NCBI GenBank assembly: GCA_028820035.1
Contig: JAPPKI010000085.1
Span: forward strand, 1 to 6,091
DNA: 6,091 bases
DNA from: a bacterium
GTDB taxonomy: Bacteria > Actinomycetota > Acidimicrobiia > Acidimicrobiales > Bin134
Reading direction: 5' to 3'
Part shown: in pieces, positions 1 through 5,815 of the stretch
How positions within the stretch are numbered: the first letter of the stretch is position 1
Layout: each line of letters opens with the position of its first letter
Program-made: the position numbers and the translations under genes
The notes under the pieces: model-generated
Databases searched by the model: none
What the model was told of the DNA's origin: nothing
What the model saw: the letters and a program-made list of their open reading frames with translations, nothing else

Positions 1-495
1 GACGCCATAACCGGGGGCTCGATTCCCCGGTCGTACATCCCCGCCGTGGAGGCCGGCATCCGCGACGCCATGGCCGACGGGGGCGATCTGGGATTCCCCA
101 TTGTGGACGTGAAGGCCACGCTGTACGACGGCAAGCACCACTCAGTGGACTCATCCGAATTCAGCTTCAACATGGCCGGCAAGCTGGCGTTCAGCGCGGC
201 CTTCGCCCAGGCCAACCCGGTGGTGCTGGAGCCCATGGCCCAGGTGGAGATCACCGTTGCCCCCGAGTATCAGGGCGACGTGATGGGCGACCTGTCGTCC
301 CGTCGGGGCCAGGTGCAGGGCACTGACGCGGGACCGTGGGGCGAACAGGTGATCCACGCCATCGTCCCTGAGGCGGAGCTGGTGCGCTATGCCATCGAGC
401 TGCGTTCGCTCACCGGTGGCCGGGCCCGGTTCAAGGCCGAGCGGGTGGCCTACGAGATCCTCAGTGGCGCCCTCCCCGAAGCAGCCACTGCCTGA
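1..495 (+). CDS. fusA: Elongation factor G-family protein, C-terminal part (probably EF-G2-like paralogue)
   Basis: This is the last 164 codons of a GTPase-family translation factor whose start lies before the window; frame 1 is open from base 1 to the TGA at 493-495. EF-G catalyses translocation of tRNA and mRNA on the ribosome in the cytosol. Residues 1-70 match the end of domain IV (GGSIPRSYIPAVEAGI, then a LYDG loop and VDSSEFSF). Domain V follows, with LEPMAQVEI and the hallmark GDVMGDLSSRRGQVQG at about residues 92-107, then RYAIELRS. The segment after the hallmark and the final strand differ from housekeeping EF-G (no GY-TDLRSKTQGR, no FDHYEEVP ending), and no tuf gene follows as it does in a str operon. 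Both points favour the EF-G2-like paralogue. The G domain is not visible, so GTPase competence cannot be judged. Family assignment is firm; the subfamily is inferred. Confidence 0.93.
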   Translation, partial: DAITGGSIPRSYIPAVEAGIRDAMADGGDLGFPIVDVKATLYDGKHHSVDSSEFSFNMAGKLAFSAAFAQANPVVLEPMAQVEITVAPEYQGDVMGDLSSRRGQVQGTDAGPWGEQVIHAIVPEAELVRYAIELRSLTGGRARFKAERVAYEILSGALPEAATA

Positions 496-511
496 TTCAG
501 TGGTCTATCGG

Positions 512-517
512 TAGACT
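512..517 (+). promoter_or_regulatory. Candidate -10 box (TAGACT) for a leaderless transcript
   Basis: TAGACT fits the actinobacterial TAnnnT -10 pattern and ends 6 bp before the ATG at 524, so transcription would start at or next to the start codon. No Shine-Dalgarno sequence precedes that ATG, which agrees with leaderless initiation. No recognisable -35 hexamer lies 16-18 bp upstream. The box is also the right arm of a short GTCTA-TCGG-TAGAC dyad (503-516), which is small enough to be chance. Confidence 0.45.
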
Positions 518-523
518 GGACAG

Positions 524-805
524 ATGCCCGAACCGGAGGAAACCGAGGATCTGGCAACCGGGGAACGGGAAGCCGAAGATCTGGAGTTCCAGTGGACTGA
601 TCCGCGGGACTACGAGCCGCCCGAAGGGGTGATGCAAAAGGTCACCGGCTCTGCGGGCGGCTCGGCCATCGGCGCAGCCATGGTGGCGTTGGGCGAGATT
701 TTGGAGCCGGAAAAAGTGCGGGTGGAGATCCAGCAAGAAGACGACGAACCCGAACCTGATATGCCCTTCACCATCGACTTCGGCGACCTGCCCCCGCTGA
801 CCTAG
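524..805 (+). CDS. Small highly acidic protein of unknown function (93 aa)
   Basis: I do not recognise this protein. It carries about 26 Asp/Glu against 5 Lys/Arg, so it is strongly negative. Residues 1-38 are acidic and proline-containing and look disordered. Residues 41-60 (starting TGSAGGSAIG) form one stretch rich in Gly, Ala and aliphatic residues that could be a helix, but it is short and flanked by acidic residues, so a membrane span is doubtful. The tail at 68-93 is again acidic and ends in a hydrophobic PFTIDFGDLPPLT. There is no signal peptide, Cys or recognisable catalytic motif. The ATG at 524 is chosen because a TAnnnT box sits 6 bp upstream and because it follows the EF-G stop by 28 bp. 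Codon use is G/C-ending like the neighbours, which supports a real gene over the longer antisense frame at 904-497. Its final 38 bp overlap the 3' end of the convergent MFS gene. It may be an accessory or binding protein, but this is unproven. Confidence 0.62.
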   Translation: MPEPEETEDLATGEREAEDLEFQWTDPRDYEPPEGVMQKVTGSAGGSAIGAAMVALGEILEPEKVRVEIQQEDDEPEPDMPFTIDFGDLPPLT

Positions 806-2195
806 CAGTTCCCAAACCCGGCGACCACCGGGCGGAGAAGGCCGATACCGAGGCGATGGCTGCCGCCAATAGGAAGATGGCGAAGAACCGCTCCGAGGAG
901 TCACTCGGGCCCAACACGGTGATCATGACGGTTATGCCGGTAGCCGCTCCGATGTGGCCGATCATCTGCAACGATCCCGTGGCCACACCCAAGTCGGCAT
1001 CGTCCACAGAGTTGCCCACCCCGGCCACCGCGGGGGTCCGGATTGCCCCTTGACCGACACCGGCCACAAACAGCAGTACGATCACCCCAGCCAGCCAGCC
1101 GGCCAAGACGGAAGCCCCGGTTGCGGCCAGCGCTGCTGACATGGTGAGCGCGCCGGCGATCATGATCGTCCTCCCGCCCACCCGCGACTCCACCCGTCCG
1201 GCGTACCACGCTCCCACGCTGAAACCCACGGGCCGGGCGATGAGGGCCGCCGATATCCGGCTGACCTCGGTGATCCCGAACGAGCGCTCCAACATAAAGG
1301 GGGCCACCACAAACGTGCCCATATAGGCCATGTGGCCCAAGAACGTGACCAGGTTGGGGATCACAAACCCGCGCCGGGCCAGGAACTCCAGCGGGAAGAG
1401 CGGGTCGGCGGTGTGGCGCTCGACGACGGCGAACACCGCAAGAGCCACGGGACTGACCGCCAATCCGGCCACGACGATCGGATGGCCCCAGCCCCATTCC
1501 GGGCCCCGGTTGATGGCCATGAGCAACCCGGTCACCGCCAGCCCCAAGCTGACCGCCCCGCCGACGTCGAAACGCACTTCGGGCTTGCGAGCGGTGTCGG
1601 GCAGCAGCGGAATGGCGGCCAGCAGAGCGATCAGAGACGGCACGGCTTGGACGTAGAAGATGGTCCGCCAGCCGAAGGCGTCCACCATGAACCCGCCGAA
1701 CGCCACGCCGATGGCTGGCGACATTGCGGTCACCGCCGACCAGTAGCCCATGGCCAACGCCCGCTCCCGGCGGGCGAACACCGTCATGATGATGGCCATG
1801 GACGCGGGGAGCGTGGCCGCCCCGATGAACGAGCCGAGGGTGCGCATGGCCACCAGCGCGCCCACATTCCACGACAGGGCGGTCAACACCGTGAACCCCG
1901 TGGCGAAGGCGTACCCCCACAGGTACAGCCGCCGGTGGCCGTACAGATCGCCGATCTTGCCGGCGATGGGGGTGCCCACCGCCATTGCGATCAGCGGCGC
2001 GGTCTGAACCCAGCTCACCGCACTCTCCGATGTCTGGAGATCGTCGGCGATTATGGGTAGCGACGCCGACAGAACCGTGATGGGAAAGCTGGTGGAGGCG
2101 ATGCCAGCCATGGTGAGCCCCAGCACCGCCCAGCGGTAGTTGGGCCAGTCTTGAAACCGCCGTCGCCGGCCAGTTCCCAGGGGTTCTGCGGTCAC
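768..2195 (-). CDS. MFS transporter, DHA2-type 14-helix drug/metabolite exporter
   Basis: Predicted inner-membrane proton-coupled exporter of 475 residues. The start is a GTG at 2195 whose GTGA overlaps the stop of the upstream KARI-like gene by 4 bp. The frame extends further upstream to an ATG at 2330, but that 45-residue Arg-rich extension lies antiphase inside the KARI-like gene and is rejected. The short basic N-terminus leads into helix 1 at about residue 22. MFS motif A is GKIGDLYGHRR at 79-89, with D83, G86 and R88. Motif B arginine is R118. The antiporter motif C is the SPAIGVAFGG segment near 159-168, followed by GWRTIFYVQ at 175-183, typical of DHA2 proteins. I count about 14 hydrophobic segments, as in the QacA/EmrB group rather than 12-helix DHA1. 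The polar Arg-rich tail continues into the convergent small gene. Translational coupling to the KARI-like gene suggests export (or possibly import) of a compound handled by that operon; the substrate is unknown. Confidence 0.92.
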   Translation of the reverse strand: MTAEPLGTGRRRRFQDWPNYRWAVLGLTMAGIASTSFPITVLSASLPIIADDLQTSESAVSWVQTAPLIAMAVGTPIAGKIGDLYGHRRLYLWGYAFATGFTVLTALSWNVGALVAMRTLGSFIGAATLPASMAIIMTVFARRERALAMGYWSAVTAMSPAIGVAFGGFMVDAFGWRTIFYVQAVPSLIALLAAIPLLPDTARKPEVRFDVGGAVSLGLAVTGLLMAINRGPEWGWGHPIVVAGLAVSPVALAVFAVVERHTADPLFPLEFLARRGFVIPNLVTFLGHMAYMGTFVVAPFMLERSFGITEVSRISAALIARPVGFSVGAWYAGRVESRVGGRTIMIAGALTMSAALAATGASVLAGWLAGVIVLLFVAGVGQGAIRTPAVAGVGNSVDDADLGVATGSLQMIGHIGAATGITVMITVLGPSDSSERFFAIFLLAAAIASVSAFSARWSPGLGTARSAGAGRRSRW

Positions 2196-3175
2196 CCCCC
2201 GGCCGCAGATCCGGCGTCCGGCCCCAGCTTGGCTCGCAGATCTTCTTCGACGGCCTTGATCAACTCGCCGGCGTGCTGATCGCGCAGCTCGGCCAATGTA
2301 GGCGCTCCGGCGGCCGCTTCGGCGTCCCACTCGTCGGCGAACCGGCCGGAGGTGATGTCCTCCACCAGCTCCTTCATGGTGGTGGCCACGTCCACATGGT
2401 CGAACCGTCCCCGCCGGGAGAGCTGGCCGTATTGGCTGGCCGGGGAGTGGTGCTCGAGTTGGGCCACGAAGCCCTCCTCCCGCAACAGCCGGTAGTTGCG
2501 CTCCACCTCCCCGGAGTAGAACAACTCGGTGGTGATGGCCTCCAGCGGGATGCCCAGCTCCAGCAGCACCATGACGAAGTTGACGTTCACATGGGTTAGC
2601 ACGGGCGACAGCAACTGCTCCACCGCCAAGTCGAGCACCGCCTCTTGATAAGGAGTCATGGCGATAGCGCCCTGGCGGAGTCCGCCGATGCCTTTGGCCA
2701 CCGCCAGCATTCGAGCCTCAGCGGTGCCGGTAGCGTCGCGGTGGACGCCCACCGCAGTGATGAACCCGACCCCTTCCTGGTAGCAGCGCCGCACTTCGGG
2801 GCCCAGCATCCGAGGGGCAACCATGGCGAGGTCGCCGTCGGGAGTGAACCGGTCGAAGGCCAAGGTGTAGCCGCTGGCCACGATGGTGAGCGCTTCGGGA
2901 CGAGGGGCGAGGCCCAAACTGGGGATGGAGTCGTCGGGAATCAGCACGCAGATGACATCGGCCGACGAGGCTTCAGCAATGTCACCGGCGTCGAACCCGT
3001 CGGCGATGGCCTGCTCGCGGGTCTCGTCGGCTCGCACGTGGACCGACACCGACAGCCCCGAATCGCGCAGATTGAGCGCCCACGGCCTTCCCTGGTTGCC
3101 GTAGCCCACCACGGCCACCTGCTGGTCGGCCAGGGCGGCCAGATCAGCGTCTTTCTCGTAGAAGAAGTCGGTCAT
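2192..3175 (-). CDS. Ketol-acid reductoisomerase (KARI) family protein, divergent class I paralogue
   Basis: Cytosolic NAD(P)-dependent enzyme of 327 residues, the length of class I KARI (IlvC), which converts acetohydroxyacids to dihydroxyacids in branched-chain amino acid synthesis. The Rossmann loop GYGNQGRPWALNLRDSG is at 24-40. MVAPRMLGPEVRR (118-130), VHRDATG (144-150), AKGIGGLRQGAI (160-171) and the C-terminal EDITSGRFADEW (272-283) follow the family pattern. The knotted C-terminal domain keeps metal ligands D182 and E186 (DLAVEQ); E217 is the likely third. The fourth aligns with S221, although E223 is two residues on. S244 in HHSPASQYG matches the substrate-contacting Ser. The conserved catalytic His of His-Gly-Phe is Ser101 (ASGY), and the Lys of APKGPG is Arg122. 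These changes, and the P450/MFS setting without ilvBN, argue for another substrate or chemistry. A Shine-Dalgarno sequence at 3185-3189 supports the ATG. Alignment is from memory of the family, so residue matches need confirmation. Confidence 0.88.
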   Translation of the reverse strand: MTDFFYEKDADLAALADQQVAVVGYGNQGRPWALNLRDSGLSVSVHVRADETREQAIADGFDAGDIAEASSADVICVLIPDDSIPSLGLAPRPEALTIVASGYTLAFDRFTPDGDLAMVAPRMLGPEVRRCYQEGVGFITAVGVHRDATGTAEARMLAVAKGIGGLRQGAIAMTPYQEAVLDLAVEQLLSPVLTHVNVNFVMVLLELGIPLEAITTELFYSGEVERNYRLLREEGFVAQLEHHSPASQYGQLSRRGRFDHVDVATTMKELVEDITSGRFADEWDAEAAAGAPTLAELRDQHAGELIKAVEEDLRAKLGPDAGSAAGG

Positions 3176-3184
3176 CGCCCTACT

Positions 3185-3189
3185 CTCCC
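3185..3189 (-). promoter_or_regulatory. Shine-Dalgarno sequence of the KARI-like gene
   Basis: On the minus strand GGGAG lies 9 nt before the ATG at 3175. It is the only clear ribosome binding site in the window and sets the start of the KARI-like gene. It fits an internal operon gene translated from a leadered message, in contrast to the upstream P450, which looks leaderless. Confidence 0.55.
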
Positions 3190-3262
3190 AAATCGGCGGT
3201 GGATCAGCCGAGGCGGGCCAACAGTTGAACCAGAACAGCCAAAGAGCTGCTCATTCCGGGCA

Positions 3263-4438
3263 TCAGCCCAGTCTGACTGGCAATCGCGCGGGGCCGTAGA
3301 ACATGGCATTGGGCAGCGGATCCAACGCCTCGCTGTCCAGCCGAGGATGCTCGAAAGCGTCCAAGAAGGCATTGGCGGCGACCCGGCCCTCTAGGCGCAC
3401 CAAGTAGGCACCAGGACAGATGTGGGGCCCCGATCCGAACGACAGGTGCTGGCGGGCGTTGGGGCGGTCGACATCGAAATCATCGGGATCGGCAAAGACC
3501 GCCTCGTCCCGATTGGCCGAGGCTAAACCGATGAACACCTGATCGCCCCTTTCCACCCGATAGCCGTCCAACTCCAGCGGCTCCACGCAGTTGCGGACCA
3601 TGAACTGGGTGGGCGAGTAGATCCGGAGGGCTTCCTCCACCGCGTTGGGAACCAGCGATCGGTCGCTGCGAACCCGGTGGTAGAGGGCCGGATCCCGCAT
3701 CAGGCTCCACAACAGGCCGCCAATCATGTTGCGGCTGGTCTCCGAACCGGCCCCCAGCAGGAACATCACCTGGGTGCGGACCCCCAACGGCGTCAGGGGC
3801 TTGCCGTCTTCCACTGGTTCGGTGAGCAGCCGGGCCAAGCCATCGTCGGGCCACAGCTCGGGATCAACACACAAGCGGGCCTCCACCCGCTCGTCCACAT
3901 ATGCCGCGAACTCAGGATGGAGGTCACCCAGAGTGGTTCCGACTCCGGGGCGCATCTCCATGGCCCGCTGGGTCACCTCGTACGTCCAGCGGTATAGCTG
4001 GGCCGCGTCTTGCACCGGCCAACCCATCAGCCAGCAGATGGCGCTGGACGGCACCAAGTCGACATACGCGGTCATCAGGTCGACTGGCTCGTCTGCCGAC
4101 GCAGCCAACCCAGAGCACAGGTCGACGCACAGCTCGGTGAGAAACGGCTCAACCTCTTTGGCCCGATACGACGCTATGAGGGTGTTGACCACCCGGCGGA
4201 CGTGGCCGTGGCGGGGTTCGTCCATGCCGTTGAGGGTTTGCTGTTCGAGATCGTCGGTGCCGGCACCCACACCCCCGGTGAAGTGCTCAATGGCGGGCAG
4301 AGCGTCGAGGCAACCGGCCCGGCTAGCCACATAAATGGGGCCGTCGTCGCCCAGCTTCGACACCGGACATTCGGCCCGCAGCTCGGCCATGGCCGCGAAC
4401 CGCTTCTCGGGGGCGGTCATGTGGAGCAAATCGCTCAT
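3263..4438 (-). CDS. Cytochrome P450 (first gene of the minus-strand operon)
   Basis: Soluble bacterial class I-type P450 monooxygenase of 391 residues. It uses O2 and electrons from a ferredoxin system to oxidise an organic substrate; the substrate cannot be read from sequence. The C-helix motif DEPRHGHVRR (73-82) gives the heme-propionate His77 and Arg81. The I-helix AGSETS (230-235) carries the acid/Thr pair E233-T234. The K-helix ExxR is E269-A-L-R272. The heme loop FGSGPHICPG (334-343) has the axial ligand Cys341. The N-terminus is about 25 residues shorter than in its divergent neighbour. The ATG at 4438 is chosen because a perfect TATAAT ends 7 bp upstream and N-terminal P450 sequence begins there. 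The frame stays open to 5251, but that part is antisense to the other P450 and has no P450 similarity. No ferredoxin gene is adjacent. An 87-bp gap separates it from the KARI-like gene, with no clear terminator, so co-transcription is likely. Confidence 0.95.
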   Translation of the reverse strand: MSDLLHMTAPEKRFAAMAELRAECPVSKLGDDGPIYVASRAGCLDALPAIEHFTGGVGAGTDDLEQQTLNGMDEPRHGHVRRVVNTLIASYRAKEVEPFLTELCVDLCSGLAASADEPVDLMTAYVDLVPSSAICWLMGWPVQDAAQLYRWTYEVTQRAMEMRPGVGTTLGDLHPEFAAYVDERVEARLCVDPELWPDDGLARLLTEPVEDGKPLTPLGVRTQVMFLLGAGSETSRNMIGGLLWSLMRDPALYHRVRSDRSLVPNAVEEALRIYSPTQFMVRNCVEPLELDGYRVERGDQVFIGLASANRDEAVFADPDDFDVDRPNARQHLSFGSGPHICPGAYLVRLEGRVAANAFLDAFEHPRLDSEALDPLPNAMFYGPARLPVRLG

Positions 4439-4445
4439 CGGAGCG

Positions 4446-4451
4446 ATTATA
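4446..4451 (-). promoter_or_regulatory. Perfect -10 box (TATAAT) for the minus-strand P450 operon, leaderless
   Basis: On the minus strand TATAAT (4451 to 4446) is followed by 7 nt and then the ATG at 4438. This spacing puts the transcription start at the A of the start codon. No Shine-Dalgarno sequence is present. The -35 position with a 17-bp spacer reads GAAATT and is poor, so an activator or an extended element may compensate. Confidence 0.7.
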
Positions 4452-4452
4452 C

Positions 4453-4480
4453 GAACCGGCGTTCCTGCAATTTCGAACGC
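4453..4480. repeat. Inverted repeat in the divergent P450 promoter region, candidate operator
   Basis: GCGTTC (4459-4464) and GAACGC (4475-4480) form a perfect 6-bp dyad with a 10-bp spacer, centres 16 bp apart. A further GAAC at 4453-4456 makes a smaller GAAC-N4-GTTC dyad with the first arm. The repeat covers the region just upstream of the TATAAT of the minus-strand P450, including its -35 zone, where a regulator could control one or both divergent genes. No regulator gene is in the window. Arms this short can occur by chance, so the role is an inference. Confidence 0.35.
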
Positions 4481-4531
4481 AGCCACCCGGTATGTGGCAG
4501 CGTTCCCTCCAAGCTTGTGCCAGTATTTGCC

Positions 4532-5779
4532 ATGAGCGCTGCTGCGTCTTCGGTCGTTCCGTTGGAGGCTCGGACGGTCATCGATCCGGATATTTGGGCC
4601 GATCCCTATCCGTTCTATGAGCGGCTCCGCCAGGAGCATCCAGTGTGGCTGGTGCCGGGCCTCGATTTGGCCTTCGTGGCCACCCATGAGCTCATCGTGG
4701 ATGCCCTCCGCCGGATCGACGATTTCTCCAATCACCTCGATGTGTTGTTGATCACCGATGATGACGGCAAACCCGCGCTGTTCCGCACCGACCAATTCGG
4801 CGAGGGCACGACCACCCTGGCCACCGCCGACCCGCCCGAGCACACCGTTCACCGCAGCGTGGTGTTTCCCGAGCTGGTGGCCAAACGCATGGAGGCCATG
4901 CGGCCCGAGATCGAGGCTTTCATCGACGAGCAGTTTGCGGCAGCCCGTTCCCAAGGGGATCGGGTGGAATGGGCCTACACAGTGGCCCATCCTGTGCCTG
5001 CTCGGGTTATCGGACGGCTGATTGGGCTGCCTGATGAAGACTGGCCCAATGTTATGAAGTGGGCCCTTCACGGCGGCCTGCTCCTGGCCGGTTTCATCAC
5101 CCGGGAGTCCATAGCGGCCGTCACCGAAGAGACGATCGGGGCCGGCGGCTTTCTCTTCGAGAAGCTGATAGAAGCCGGCGAAGATCCGGGCGACGACCTG
5201 GTGGGAGTGTGCGCCAAGGCGGTGGCCAACGGCGACCTGGACGTAACCCATGCCATCGGCACCCTCACCGTGTTGCTGGGCGCGGGTGGTGAGTCCACCG
5301 CGTCGCTCATCGGCAATGCGGTGCGAATGCTGGCCGACAATCCCGCCCTACAAGAGCAGATTCGGAGCGACCACAGCCTCTTGGAGAACTTCATCGAGGA
5401 GGCCGTGCGGCTGGAGTCGCCGTTCCGGGGCCACTACCGCCAGGTCAAGCGCGACTGCGAACTGGGAGGCGTGAGCCTCAAGGCCGGCACCACCGCCTTT
5501 CTGCTGTGGTCGTCGGCCAACCGCGACCCGGCCGAGTACGACCGGCCCGACGAGGTGGTATTAGACCGCCGCATTCCCCGCAGCCACCTGGCTTTCGGCC
5601 GGGGCATCCACCACTGCGTGGGCGCACCGCTGGCCCGCTTGGAGACCCTCTGCTCTTTGGAGCGGCTGCTGCAAGAGAGCTCTTGGTTCACCCTGGCCGA
5701 CGACGACCCGCCCCGGTGGGAGAAGAGCGTCTTCGTTCGCCGTCACGAACACCTGCCGTTGGACGTGACCTGGAACTAG
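4532..5779 (+). CDS. Cytochrome P450 (divergent partner)
   Basis: Second soluble P450 monooxygenase, 415 residues, a normal length for bacterial P450s. The N-terminus has the usual DPYPFYERLRQEHPV entry. The C-helix motif DPPEHTVHR starts at 100, with heme-propionate residues His104 and Arg108. The I-helix is AGGEST (251-256): acid E254 is kept, but the position of the usual conserved Thr is Ser255, with Thr256 next to it. The K-helix ExxR is E290-A-V-R293. The heme loop FGRGIHHCVG (355-364) has axial Cys362. The ATG at 4532 is chosen by where P450 similarity begins. An in-frame GTG lies at 4517, and the frame is open back to 4010, but that part is antisense to the other P450. No Shine-Dalgarno sequence precedes the start, and a TATTTG at 4524-4529 is too close to serve as a normal -10 for this ATG. 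The SDR gene follows 36 bp downstream and may share its transcript. The substrate is unknown, and the two P450s differ clearly from each other. Confidence 0.95.
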   Translation: MSAAASSVVPLEARTVIDPDIWADPYPFYERLRQEHPVWLVPGLDLAFVATHELIVDALRRIDDFSNHLDVLLITDDDGKPALFRTDQFGEGTTTLATADPPEHTVHRSVVFPELVAKRMEAMRPEIEAFIDEQFAAARSQGDRVEWAYTVAHPVPARVIGRLIGLPDEDWPNVMKWALHGGLLLAGFITRESIAAVTEETIGAGGFLFEKLIEAGEDPGDDLVGVCAKAVANGDLDVTHAIGTLTVLLGAGGESTASLIGNAVRMLADNPALQEQIRSDHSLLENFIEEAVRLESPFRGHYRQVKRDCELGGVSLKAGTTAFLLWSSANRDPAEYDRPDEVVLDRRIPRSHLAFGRGIHHCVGAPLARLETLCSLERLLQESSWFTLADDDPPRWEKSVFVRRHEHLPLDVTWN

Positions 5780-5801
5780 CCCACCACACAGCTTGCGGCC
5801 C

Positions 5802-5807
5802 TAGGGT
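5802..5807 (+). promoter_or_regulatory. Candidate -10 box (TAGGGT) for the SDR gene
   Basis: TAGGGT fits TAnnnT and ends 8 bp before the ATG at 5816, the spacing expected for a leaderless start. No Shine-Dalgarno sequence is visible. The SDR could therefore be transcribed from its own promoter as well as by read-through from the P450 36 bp upstream. No -35 hexamer is recognisable. Confidence 0.4.
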
Positions 5808-5815
5808 TGCTGGCC

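Noticed and set aside
503..516. GTCTA-TCGG-TAGAC hairpin after the EF-G gene as a terminator
   Set aside because: The stem is only 5 bp with no T-tract. The right arm is better explained as the -10 box of the next gene.
497..904. 135-residue minus-strand frame overlapping the small acidic gene
   Set aside because: It overlaps the end of the MFS gene in another frame, has low-complexity Pro/Arg/Ser/His content and no supporting start signal.
901..1920. 339-residue minus-strand frame inside the MFS gene
   Set aside because: It is shifted relative to the MFS frame, its product is Arg/Gly/His-rich and low in complexity, and the MFS frame has clear motifs A, B and C over the same bases.
1332..2060. 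242-residue plus-strand frame opposite the MFS gene
   Set aside because: It is a shadow with a His/Gly/Gln/Arg-rich composition, with no domain or start signal.
3176..3262. Possible terminator or hairpin between the first P450 and the KARI-like gene
   Set aside because: Only short imperfect pairings (GGC/GCC and a CAAC-T-GTTG dyad) are present and there is no T-tract, so nothing supports a terminator.
2645..3394. 249-residue plus-strand frame opposite the KARI-like gene
   Set aside because: Composition is typical of an antisense shadow. The minus strand encodes a well-conserved KARI architecture here.
4010..4531. Plus-strand open extension ahead of the second P450, giving a 589-residue frame
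   Set aside because: It is antisense to the first P450 and then runs through the divergent promoter. There is no P450-like sequence before about 4532.
4439..5251. Long minus-strand open extension ahead of the minus-strand P450, giving a 662-residue frame
   Set aside because: It is antisense to the plus-strand P450, shows no recognisable domain, and the P450 homology begins at 4438 right after a TATAAT box. It is an open frame caused by high GC codon bias.
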